Positions 10,240 through 20,537 of a DNA stretch of 25,669 nucleotides are shown here, one piece after another; within the stretch, counting starts at the first letter, position 1; each line of letters opens with the position of its first letter. The notes under the pieces are model-generated. The model did not search any database. It saw only the letters and a program-made list of their open reading frames with translations, and was not told the DNA's origin. This DNA is from Penium margaritaceum (Eukaryota > Streptophyta > Zygnematophyceae > Desmidiales > Peniaceae). Location: NCBI GenBank assembly GCA_023375785.1, contig SZWC01006903.1, forward strand, positions 99,323 to 124,991. The letters are read 5' to 3'. The translations under genes were made by a program, and so were the position numbers.

Positions 10240-10887
10240 GAGGCTGGCCAGCAACCAGGAAGCGAGGCCTTTGCTCAAGAGGGCCAGCCAAAAAAAAGGA
10301 GTTGGACCGAAGTCCTCCCTTCAAGCAACGAACGGTGGCGGAGGGCTACGCGCAAGCAGCGCGAGGCCAAGTGGCCGTGGAGCGAGCGGAGTGAGCAAGC
10401 GATGAGCTCCAATTGACGCAGCCGATGGGCTGCAAGAGAAAACAAAGGGTGGCCAGGGGCAAAGGTTGGAAGGAGCAAGGACCCTAATCGGAAACCAACC
10501 CAGCATCGACCCACCCGAGCAAAGGCAGGTCAGTTCCAGCCACGACGATGACAAGCACCAAGAAATGGTATTCCAGCTGCGGCGGATGCCATGGGAGGGC
10601 ATTCCAAGTCTGAAAATTGACCAAGAACGGACATGGGGCACAATGGCAGCCCCAGCCAAAGTGAAATCAGGCCGAAGCAGCTGAGGATGGCTGGAGCAAG
10701 CAATAGAAGCAACAGAGTGGAGTCGTCGAAGCAGGTGGTTGGAGCGATAGGGGGGGCAGAAGGCTATAGCATTAGTAAACTAAGACTGGGGACAAGCTTT
10801 TATACTCGCTGGTCAGGGGTGGTTGTAGCAGATTGGCGGTCCAAGCAATCGGTCCCAAGTAGCGGTCCCGCCTTGCAAGCGCCTCGT

Positions 10888-10987
10888 CAGTGGAAGCTTC
10901 TCGAGCCTTCCACTGCATAGCCAAGCCTGTGCATGAGAGACACAGTGGCTTGGGCTGTGGGAGGTTGCTTTTGCATGAAGCAACCTC
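10888..10987 (+). repeat. Cluster of three consecutive hairpins near the element's 3' end
   Basis: Hairpin 1 pairs CAGTGGAAG (10888-10896) with CTTCCACTG (10907-10915) perfectly. Hairpin 2 pairs 10919-10931 with 10941-10956 with small bulges. Hairpin 3 pairs GAGGTTGCTT (10961-10970) with AAGCAACCTC (10978-10987), a perfect 10-bp stem with a 7-base loop. They lie 320-420 bp before the 3' LTR. Confidence 0.75.
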
Positions 10988-11297
10988 AGTGGTGAGTGGG
11001 CAGGTAAACCTAGCCTCACCAAATTTAATTTGTCTGCTCCACCCAACATGCTCCGACCAGACAACGAGGCCGACAAAACCCGGGAAATCTTAGAAAGGGC
11101 TTTTCCAAGGCGATACTCGACCAAATCGAGCTGCATTTTTTCCCAAAGAATTCCTAGCAGCTGGAGAACACTGAAGAGCAACCCGAAAGTCTCTTCTGAT
11201 GACACACCTTTCTTCTTGGACGACTGAAACCTTCACCAATCACTCATTTCTCCACTTAAAAAAATGTGACATTCTTTCATTCATTAGCGTACCTATC

Positions 11298-11306
11298 AAG
11301 GGGGAG
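11298..11306 (+). other. Polypurine tract
   Basis: AAGGGGGAG directly precedes the TGTTGG start of the 3' LTR, as expected of the plus-strand primer site of an LTR retrotransposon. Confidence 0.85.
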
Positions 11307-11510
11307 TGTTGGAGTGCGGGATAATCGCACTGGAAGACAGCTTTCACATGGCGTAGTCGGATCAATAATCGGAGGTCTGTACGCGAGGTTACGGATTTTT
11401 ATTTGTAAATATCCGGGTGCGGCTTGACCAGGAATTTTCTACAGTGCATGCCAGATTAAATTCTGGCATCCAATTTGAACAGGGGAAAGGAGCCTGGATC
11501 TTTGAGTGGT

Positions 11511-11535
11511 GCATGCACAGCAAGGCTGTGCATGC
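11511..11535 (+). repeat. Conserved U3 hairpin, 3' LTR copy
   Basis: GCATGCACAGC (11511-11521) and GCTGTGCATGC (11525-11535) pair perfectly over 11 bp around AAG. It corresponds to 4969-4993 in the 5' LTR. Confidence 0.75.
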
Positions 11536-11989
11536 CTGCTGGCCCAGCTTGGTCAGCAGTTGCGTAGTGGAAGCAAGCACTGCTTGGTACTTGACCCAGA
11601 CCAATCAGGGTGGGGCTACACTTGATTGGACTACTAGGTCTGCTTGCATCAGCACATGCAAGCAAAGCTCTTGAGCAGGGAACACTCTGCATAAGGTGGT
11701 GCATGCATGCCTCAGCATTGCATCAGCTACCACATGCACGAATCAGCAGTTGCATCAGCTACTACATGCACGAATCAACAGCTGCATGCGGAGCCAAGAG
11801 TGGGGACCGTCCTGCGTCAGCGGCAACATGCACGACTCAACAGCTGGGACCACGACCAATTTTCTAGCCTTCAGGAAGCTTCCTTAGCATGCCTTGGATC
11901 GGGAAGATTCCTTGAGGAGGAAGCTACGACCTTATAGTAGGAAGTTTCCTCTGGGCACAGAGCAACTGGTTAACTTGCAAAGATCCCAT

Positions 11990-11996
11990 TATAAAA
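11990..11996 (+). promoter_or_regulatory. Likely TATA box of the 3' LTR
   Basis: TATAAAA follows GATCCCAT, at the position equivalent to 5458-5464. Transcription from here would read out into the 185-bp repeat and then the decamer array. Confidence 0.55.
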
Positions 11997-12927
11997 GTAG
12001 ACTGGACTCAGTAAATCTTGTAACTCAGCAAGCAACTCAGCATGCAAATCCAATACTAACTCTAGTAACCAAGATCAGTAGTCCATCTATGCCAGACAAC
12101 GCCTCAAGACCAAGACTTTGTAGTCGCTCTCATTTCAAGACCCTAGTAAGCCTGGTAGCAGTCTGCCAGCCTGGGCAGGAGGACGCCCCTTGACTACCTG
12201 AAGGCCTCACTACCTCGTTGTGGTGGCCAGAAAACTTGCAAGACTCAGGCTGACTAGCTTGAACTTTCTTTCTTGACGTTGTCCATCTGTGGGCCAGGAG
12301 CCATGTCTATACGTGAGAGCTCATAGTTAGTATCTAACCTCAGCTTTGCTTTGCAAAGCTGATTCTGTCTAGACAGTCGGACTGTATTGGAGTCTTCGTG
12401 TGTCGACTTAGTGTGTTTGGAAGTGCTTTGTTAGCCTGGCTTGGAGGTTCTAGAAGCTGTATGTCTTGCTAGAGTTCTCCTCTATTGACCTAGTAAGCCT
12501 GGCAACACTCTGTCAGCCTGGCTCGGAGGGAGAGAAGTCCTCTGATGACCCAGTAAGTCTGGTAGAGGCTGCTAGCGTGGAGAGGAGGCTGCCCTGAAAA
12601 CTTGGAGGCCATTTCACTGGAAAGCATGATGACCGTGCTGAGACCCTTGCAACGGCACCCTTGACTGCCTAACATGGTGTTGCGCCCTTGGATGGGACAG
12701 GTTGTGTCAAAGCATTGAGTTGAGCTGTATTTTGCTGTTGTTTCCCTGTACCATACTTGTACTTGATAGTCTTTTTCAATTACAAGTTCAATCCAAGTCT
12801 TCCGCTTCCGCACATTGGAGTATATGGTTTTCTTGCTGGGCACAGAGATCTGGGACAGCAGCAAAACCCCCTTGTTGCATCAGAGCACGCAGTGACTTCA
12901 TCACTGCAGGCTCGGAAAAGCCCAACA

Positions 12928-13120
12928 TCTTATAGAAGGGGGCCTAGTGTGTGCGGCTAGTATATGTGATAAGTGTACTCATCATCCACACAAAAATACA
13001 CTCAATGTGCACTAGATGCATTGTTTTGTCTTGTTATTCAACATAGTTCTTGAGTCTACTGCTCTTGAGTTCTTTCACCAAGTGTGTTTTGTCTTGTGTA
13101 GGGAGTGAATTTTGTCTGCT
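12928..13120. repeat. About 185-bp tandem repeat, right part
   Basis: The unit interrupted at 4764 continues with TCTTATAGAAGGGGGCCTAG and then shares CATCCACACAAAAATACACTC, CACTAGATGCATTGTTT, CTTGAGT..CTTGAG and GGGAGTGAA with the left units. The first five bases are the right target-site duplication. Confidence 0.75.
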
Positions 13121-13149
13121 CGATGCAGCGAAGTTCATAAAATCCCGTA

Positions 13150-16100
13150 AAGTGCTTATAGTGCATAAAAACTTGGTACAACTATGTGCGAAGCCACAGA
13201 TGTCTGTACAACTCCCTACATATCCATCAAACTTGATATAACTTTGCATAAATATGTGGAAACCCATTGAACTTTGTAGAAGCCTGTTGAACTCGGTCCC
13301 ACACCATACATCTCTGGACAACACCATAAAATTACACAAAGCTCCATGCATTGTTTTAACTTGGTTCAACTCCATAAACTTCCATGTAACTATATACAAC
13401 TCCCCATGGCTTTGCTCAACTCTCTACAACACTGTACATCTCCATACAACTCTGTCTGATTCCATACAATTCCATACAGTTGTGTAAAACTCCATACAAT
13501 CTTGAATAACCCTTCATAACTACATACATCTCTGCACAATTTCGTACAGCCCTTTTCAACTACATACAACCTCGTACATCCCCGCACAATTCATACAACT
13601 TTGTAAAAATCCATAAAATTCCATGCAACATTGTACTTTTCACAAAGCTTCGTAGAACTCTTGAAGGCTACATCAAACTTTGTGCAAATCTGTATAAATC
13701 CTCAAAACACAGTACAATTCTGTAGAACCCTATGAAATTGTGTACAAGGGCATGGAATTTGAGAAGGTTACCTGCCGCAACTTATTTTGCACAACTACGT
13801 AAAACTCTGCGGACCTTATGAAAGTTCCTTCAAATTTGTACAAATTTATACAAATCCGTACAATGCTTTACACCTCTGTATATCTTCATAGAAATATTTA
13901 CAATTAGAGACAAATGTATACAACTATGTATAAATATGCACAACTCTGTGCAAACCCGTGAGAATCCAAACAACTACATTTACCTTTGCATACCTCTATA
14001 CAACTCTAAACTATTCAGTACTGCTCAATGGAAGACTGTTAAACTCTGTACAACCTCACACAACACCGTGAACATCCATACGGCTGTTTAAAACTCCATA
14101 CAACTTCGTACAACTCTTTATAACATTATGAAACCCAAAACAACATGGTATAGATTTGTACACCCTCTACAACTCTCTCCAAATTTGTACAACTTTGTCG
14201 AACTCCTTATGAATTTTTACAACATAGTACAACTTGGTATGACTTTGTACACTTAATAAAACTCAACACAACTCCTTTCACTCATGAAAACTGTGTTAGA
14301 CTCCATACAACTCTGTAGAACTATGTATAACATGTTCTTACTTTGTACAACCCTGTACTCTGTAGAAGAAACATGTACAACTTTATAAAAGTCCTTTCAA
14401 TCATGTACACTTTTGTACAACTACACACAACCTTGTACTAATCCATACTAATGTGTACAACTCCATATACGTGCATACAAGTATGTACAACTCCAAAAAG
14501 CTACATATAACATGTAATAACACATATCCTCGTACAACTCCATACACACTCGTATAAAAGCATAGAACACTACATAAACTTTAACAACTATGTACAACTC
14601 CCTACAATTCTGTATGGATCTGTACACCTCTACATTTTTTTGAGAACTTTGTATAGCTCTCAAAAAGCCTACACAACTTCGTACAACTTTGTTAAAACCT
14701 AGATGACTTTTTACAACACCATACATCCTTGTACGGCGCTATGCGGCTTTGTACAATGTTGTACGGTACAATAAAAAGTTGCACAACTATAGAAAACACT
14801 ACACGATTTTGTAAGCCTTGTTGAAAATCCATGTAACTCCTTGAAGCTCAGCACAACTCCGTACAACTTTGTGCAGCTTCATACAAATGCATTCAACTAT
14901 GTACAACTTTGTACAGCTTTGTACAGTTCCATACAAATCCACACAACTCCATACAACTTTGTACAACTATGTTGAACGTTTTACAACTGTGAAAAACTCT
15001 GTACTCTTTGTACATCTTTGTACACCTCTGTACAACTCCTAAAAAACTTGCATAGCTTCGTATATTCCATACAGCTCCATACACATCCGTATAACTCTGT
15101 ATAATTCCTCACAAGTTAGTGTACTTTTGTACAACGTTTTATAACATTGTACAACTCCTTAACTCTCTGTACAACTCCATAAATATCTGTACAATCTTGC
15201 ACAACTCCCTCAAACTCCATACAACTCCATAAACCTCCTTAGAACTCTATGTAGCTCCGTATGAGCTAGAAACACCATGTACAATTCTGCACAACTTTCT
15301 ACAGCTCTGTTCAAACTTGTAAAACATTGCAATATTCCATACATCTCCGTTCAACTCCGTAAAATTACATGAATCTCTGTACAACTCTGCAGCAATCTGT
15401 ATACCAACGTAAAACCTGGCACAAGTTTGTACCGCTCCATACAACTTCTTGTCAAATATTTTCAACCATGAACAACCCCTTACAACAATACATAACTCCG
15501 TTCAGATAGTTACAACTCTGTAAAAATCTGTACAACAATGTACAACTCCTACGAAGTTTGTACAACTTCCAACAATTTCATGTGACTTGATACAACTTTG
15601 TATAGCTCTGTACAACTCCGTAGAACTCATTATTATGCTGTACGGTACCTTTGCACTCTGTAAAACTCTGTTCAACTCTGTACAATTCTATATAACTCCA
15701 TACAAATGTGTATGGCTCTAGATATTTGCGCACAATTTTATACATCTATGTACAACTCTGTACAGTTTCATATAAATACGTACAACTTTGTACAACCCCG
15801 CACTACTCCGGAAAACTCTCTACAGGTCCTTACAACTCTATAGAAGGCTGTTCATCTTTGTACACCTTTGTGAAAATCTGTAAAATGTAGTAAAATTCAT
15901 TTAACTACATGCAATTCCATTCGACTCTATAAACATAAGGTTACAAAAATAAAACCATGTGCAACTTTGTGAAAAACCGTACAACACTGTCCAATTTTTT
16001 GTAACGTATTACATTTTTGAAATCATCTGAAGCTTCGTCAAATTCCCCGCCAATTCGTAAAAATCAGTATAAGTCAATTATACAAGTTTGTACAATTGTG

Positions 16101-18600
16101 TGCAACTGCATATATTCCTGCAAAGCTTCGTACAACTTTACAAATCCTTATATTTTTGTACAACTCTGTACATCCGTGTGTGTATGCACAAACCTCCAAA
16201 TAACTTTTTAGACCGTCATGCAAACCCCTTCAATGTTGCACATAAGATACATCTGCATGCGACTTTGTTTAATTCCATCTTAACATGTTCAACGTTTCAT
16301 ACATTTGTACATCTCCATAGAGAATTGAACAACCACGTACGACTTCATACAAATCTTTATTTCTTTGTATGACTCCATGATAATCCTTGCAACTTCATAC
16401 ACCTTTGTACGCCTTTGAACAGATCCAAAACTTTGTACATCTTAGTATAACATCGTAGAACTCTGTATAACCCCATTAAACATTGTAGAAATCCATATGA
16501 TTTTTTACAAATCCATAGAAATATGCATGGCTTTGTATAAATATGTACAAAAGTTTATATCCCTGTACAACTTGGTATAATTTGGTACTCCACACAGCTT
16601 AGTACAATTCAATAAAACTTCTAAAAACCCTATCAAACTCCATACAACTTTGAAAAACTTTGTACAATCTGTTATAAATGTGTACAAGTCCATAAAACTC
16701 CATACAAATCAAAAGAAAATAACACATCTTCATACAAATATGTAAGACTCTTTACAACACCGTACAATTGTGTACAACATGGTACACATGCATAAAATTC
16801 CATATGGGTGCGGACAACTGTGTACAATTTCACTAAACTCCATGCAACTCCGTAAAAGTATGTTTATCTCTGTACAACACCATACAGCTCTGTACAATGA
16901 CCTAAGATTCTGTACAACTTTGTACATCCTCGCAGAACTCTCTGCACCTCTGTGCGACTCTTTACATCTCTGTAAAAATCCGCACTGTTCTATACAACCC
17001 CATACAACTCGATAAAAATCTGTACAAGTATGTACAACATTGTTCAACTTTGTACAACACTGTAAAACACCGTACAACTTCGTTCAACACGTTCCAGCTC
17101 TGTACAACTTTGTAAAACCCAGTACACCTTTGTAGAGCTCCATAAAACTCTACGCAACACTGGGGAACTTTGTACAATTGTATATTGGTCTGTACCAAAC
17201 TGTAAAAAAATTGTAAAGATCTGTACAAATTTATACAACTCCATACAACTCTGTATAACTTTGTAAAACTCCACACATGTTTTTACAACTCCATGCAATT
17301 GCAGACAACACTGTATGACTCTCTGCAACTTCATAAAACTCTTTACAACTCTGCACACCTCTGTACAACTCCGCATCACTTTGTGAAACTCGGTGCAAAT
17401 CCAGATGCCTCTGTGCAACTCCGTACATCTCCATGAACTCTATGAAACTCTGTACATATCCGTATGAATCTCTAGAACCCTGTACAATTTTGAACAAATA
17501 TGTACAACTTCTTACAAATCTGTACATGTCTATAAAACTCTGTACATACCCTTATAAATCCATACAACTCTGCACAACTCTGTAAATCTACATACAACTC
17601 CATACAACTCCTTATGAATCTGCAAAACCCTGCAGAAATTGGTACAACCCCTTAAAACTTTGTCCGACTCCATACAACTTCATTCAACCCTGTACAACTC
17701 CATTTAACTCCATGTAACTCGGTATAACTCCCTTGGATCCTTCATAAGAATGTACAACCTTGTACAATTTGGTGCAACTCCATAAAATACTTGAAGCCTT
17801 TGTACAAGTCCCTACAACTTCATACAATTCCATACAACTCCATACAACTCCATAAATATATGTACAACAAAAAAACTCCATGAGGATCTCGAAAAATCTG
17901 CATTAATCCATAGAACTACGTAAGACTATGTACAAATCATCACCATGCTATAGAGATCCGCACAAGTTTGTACAAATTTGTACAAGTCCGGAAAATTATG
18001 TTTAAATCCAAGAAACTCTGTACAACGCAATACAACTCCGTATGAATCTGTACCTTGGTAAAACTCCATAAATGTTTGTTCATCTAGTACAAATAAATAG
18101 AAACTTCTATTTTTTTTTCAACTCTGTCCCAATTTGTACAAGTTCGTACAACTCCAAATAACTTTGTAGAAATCCATTCAACTCCGTACAATTCCGTACT
18201 ACGTACAAATCTAGATGGCTCTGTAGAATTGTGTACAAATCCGATTGTCTCCGTACATCTCTCTATGATTCCATACGACTCTGTTCAGCTATGTACAACT
18301 GTGTACTATCCCGTACAACTCTGTACAATGTTATACAACTCTGTACAGCTCCGTAGAACTTGATACAACTCCGATCAAGTAATATAACTCCATACCAATC
18401 GGTGTAGCTCCATAAACCTCCATAACATCAATGCCAACCCGTAAAACTCATCAAAACCCTGTTTAACTCCGTACAAATCTGTGCAACTCTGCTCATTTTC
18501 ATAAACCTCCAAAATGCTCGGTCAAGATCTGTGCAAATCTGTACAAATCCTGAAAGCTCCTCGTAAATTTGTACAACTCTGTGCAACCCTGTATAACTAA
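13150..18600. repeat. 5.4-kb degenerate 10-bp tandem array (TACAACTYYR)
   Basis: Almost all of the stretch is variants of a decamer such as TACAACTCTG, TACAACTCCA, TACAACTTTG and TACAACTTCG, with scattered indels, roughly 500 units. The plus strand is rich in A, C and T and poor in G. Minus-strand frames with periodic peptides (for example ELYGVVQSC) occur because common unit variants lack stops and a 10-bp period turns through all frames every 30 bp. I see no embedded gene. Confidence 0.9.
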
Positions 18601-19236
18601 AAAGCCTGTACATGCACCTAAAAATTCTGCTCCTACACCGACAAGGCCTACGCCAGTGCCTATAAAGCTTGTGTCTACGGCTACAAAGCCTGCACATGTG
18701 CGTACAAAGCATGCTCCTGGGCATGCAAATATTTGGCCTACACCTACAAGCCTGCGCATGCGCCTACACCTACAAAGCCTGTGCTTGCATCTACAAAGCA
18801 TGCGCTTGTGCCAACTTAGCCTGCATGCTGCTACAAAGTCTGTACGTGCACCTACCAAGCATGTGCCTATGCATACAAAGCCAGTCTCTGCGCCTGCAAC
18901 ACCTTTGCCTGTGCTTACAAAGTGTTCACCTCCACGGACAAAGCCTGGACTTGCATCTAAAATGCTGATGCGTGCGCCTACAAAGCCCACACCTACGCAT
19001 ATTTTGCCCGTGCCTGTGCCTACAAAGCCCACGCTTGCAACTTCACAGCCCAGTTTTGCACGTACAAAGCCCGTGCCTGCGCGTACAAACTTCGTGCCTA
19101 CGCTTTGAAAGCCCGCACCTTCGCCTACAAAGGCCACTTCTTTGCATACATAGCCTGCGCATGCACCTACAAAGCCCATGTCTGCGCCTACAAAGCTTGC
19201 GCCTATGCCTACAAAGACCACGCTTCCACCTATGGA
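18601..19236. repeat. 21-bp minisatellite, about 30 units
   Basis: Units follow the form ACAAAGCC(C/T)(G/A)TGCCTGCGCCT with occasional gaps. The best series runs from about 19020 to 19230 at exact 21-bp steps. Since 21 is a multiple of 3 and most units lack stops, frames stay open on both strands (18499-19221 minus, 240 codons; 18569-19108 plus, 179 codons) and give heptad peptides such as GFVGAGT or TKPVPAP. I consider these frames by-products. Confidence 0.85.
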
Positions 19237-19241
19237 ACGGG

Positions 19242-19413
19242 CAGGAAGACTGGTGATGTCCGATATCCTGACAATAAGATAACGTTGGCTACGGCAGAAG
19301 GGGTCTGGAGGTAAGCAGTGACGTCTTGTCCACTGATGTCAGGAGAGTGACAGCTTGTTTCCAAGTTGGCTCACGACAGGAGTAGGAAGACTGGTGGTTT
19401 CCGATATCCTGGC
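19242..19413. repeat. About 31-bp direct duplication, 140 bp apart
   Basis: GGAAGACTGGTGATGTCCGA followed by TATCCTG at 19244 recurs with few changes at 19384 (GGAAGACTGGTGGTTTCCGA, then TATCCTG). The copies lie just outside the minisatellite edge, within or next to the retroelement interior. Confidence 0.7.
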
Positions 19414-19887
19414 GGTGCATGGTAGTCTACTGCTACTGACGACTAGAGGAGGCAGTGCGAGAGAGCAACTCGAGAAGACGAAGGCAATGAGGCTGATATA
19501 GATGGGGTAGATGGAGTAGATGAAGCAGATGAGGAAGACGAAGACGCTTGTGGCGGCTGGGGGACGAAGGATGACATGTTGCGGGCCAAGGAAGCTTCGA
19601 GGAAGATGGAGATAGGCGGCGGCTTAGCTGCTGTTGACGGCTGTTACCGACGTCGCATCACCAAATGACCACAGGTGCGGATTGGACGGACGGCTTGGTC
19701 GGGATGAAGAGGAGTTGCTTCAGTCTGAGGAGTAATCAAAGCGATGCTGCTCACATTAGCTGCTGGTGGAGCTGAGTGGCACGAAGTGGCGACAGAGGCG
19801 GCAGATGGATACTGGACAGAGGAGCGAAGCGATTGCGGCAGGGGAGTGACGACTGGGTCATGGGGGCACCAGATGATGTTGCCTGAT
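19414..19887 (-). mobile_element. 5' leader and gag start of a truncated Copia element
   Basis: On the minus strand this follows the LTR (19900-20537) and its PBS. It reads as an untranslated leader and then the start of a reading frame at 19577. It ends without pol and without a second LTR near the minisatellite, so the element is truncated there or rearranged. The exact left boundary is not visible. Confidence 0.6.
19443..19577 (-). pseudogene. Ser-rich gag N-terminus remnant
   Basis: A minus-strand frame of 44 codons begins ATGTCATCC (MSSFVPQPPQA) and continues with a run of Ser, Thr and Pro before a TAG at 19443. Its place about 310 bp after the PBS and its Ser/Pro-rich start fit the N-terminus of a Copia Gag protein. 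No NYxxW core follows in frame, so it is broken or truncated. The right-hand family copy at 25129-25662 carries the NYSSW core that is missing here. Confidence 0.4.
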
Positions 19888-19899
19888 GCTCTGATACCA
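19888..19899 (-). other. Primer-binding site (initiator tRNA-Met type)
   Basis: The minus strand reads TGGTATCAGAGC, an exact match to the plant initiator-tRNA-Met primer site, directly next to the LTR end at 19900. It shows that the adjoining LTR is a 5' LTR and that its interior lies to the left. Confidence 0.9.
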
Positions 19900-20537
19900 T
19901 GTCAGAAGAATATAGTGAGGAGAGACACTAAGGGTAGAAGCAGGCAGAAGCAAGGCGACATGTGAGAGTGACTCGGCAGAGCAACGGAAGCAAGACCACG
20001 TGAAAATGTTGTGGGGAGTTAGTCGCAGGTGCGTGAAGAGAAGTGATGTCTTGAGCCGAGGGGCGAGGTAGACAGGTCTCCAGCAAGAGAGAGCCTGAGG
20101 CAGGGCGAAAGCGATGAACTGATGAGTGCTGGGTGAAGGATCAGAAGTGACGGAGCACAGAGATGAGAGTTGAGAGTGGATGGCGAGAACAAGATGAGCG
20201 AAGAGCAAGAAGAGCGAAGACACGGCGGCAAAGCCGTGGAACCAAAGGCAAACAGGATGAGAAGACTGTTCTGGGTTAAACTCGAGGGAATGAACATCCT
20301 TGGTAATATAAAAGATATCAGGACAAAAGCAAACCAACGGCTTCTTTCCACTAGCCGGACGCGGCTGCGAGGTGGTCGCAATTATTTGGGACGGCTTACC
20401 TCTAGGTCCTTGATCGTGACCGATAAGCCATTGGTGAGGTGGTTTGCGTTGGCTCCATGCGGAACCTGAACCTTATTAAGAGCTCAGATTATCCGAGGGA
20501 TTATGTCCGTATTGACTTCGTCTTCAATATTCTGACA
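19900..20537 (-). repeat. 5' LTR of Copia family B, left copy
   Basis: The 638-bp LTR has inverted ends TGTCAGAA and TTCTGACA. It aligns with 24449-25097 over its length, at roughly 80-85% by eye in the first 110 bases. Its right edge abuts the 191-bp satellite in phase, so the element inserted into that array. Frames inside it are not conserved as proteins. Confidence 0.85.
20304..20312 (-). promoter_or_regulatory. Possible TATA box in the left family-B LTR
   Basis: The minus strand reads TTTATATTA about 225 bp into the LTR. The right copy has CATATATG (24851-24858) at the corresponding place, beside the shared GGATG..CATTCCC block. A U3 of about 230 bp would follow from this. Confidence 0.35.

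Larger units (their letters stand above)
6406..11297 (+). other. Non-coding interior of the LARD-like element
   Basis: Nearly 4.9 kb lie between PBS and PPT. The first part (about 6650-8700) is rich in AGCA/CAGCA steps and the later part (about 9800-10900) is GC-richer. The longest frames (up to 163 codons) show no zinc knuckle, protease, integrase or reverse-transcriptase motif, and frames overlap on both strands without order. The region does hold tandem repeats and several strong inverted repeats, listed separately. Confidence 0.7.
4765..12927 (+). mobile_element. Complete non-autonomous LTR retrotransposon (LARD-like, Copia-type PBS)
   Basis: The element is 8163 bp long with a 1629-bp 5' LTR, a PBS adjoining the LTR, a 4.9-kb interior, a PPT and a 1621-bp 3' LTR. 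Both LTRs begin TGTTGGAGTG and end CCCAACA. The PBS at 6394 is TGGTTTCAGAGC, one mismatch from the initiator-tRNA-Met site common in plant Copia elements. I see no gag, protease, integrase, reverse transcriptase or RNase H motif in any frame of the interior. That fits a large retrotransposon derivative mobilised in trans, or a heavily decayed element. The LTRs are only about 80-85% identical over the first 165 bases by eye, so the insertion is old. It sits inside a 185-bp tandem repeat. Confidence 0.85.
11307..12927 (+). repeat. 3' LTR
   Basis: It aligns along its length with 4765-6393, begins TGTTGGAGTGCGGG and ends AGCCCAACA. It differs by many substitutions and by small indels, including the 11-bp loss at the position of the 5' LTR hairpin (5334-5354). 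Confidence 0.9.

Noticed and set aside
13034..18724. Many 60-124-codon frames with periodic Tyr/Cys/Val peptides, mostly minus strand
   Set aside because: They follow from a 10-bp unit whose common variants lack stops. Frames shift wherever an indel occurs, and no start or codon-bias signal stands out.
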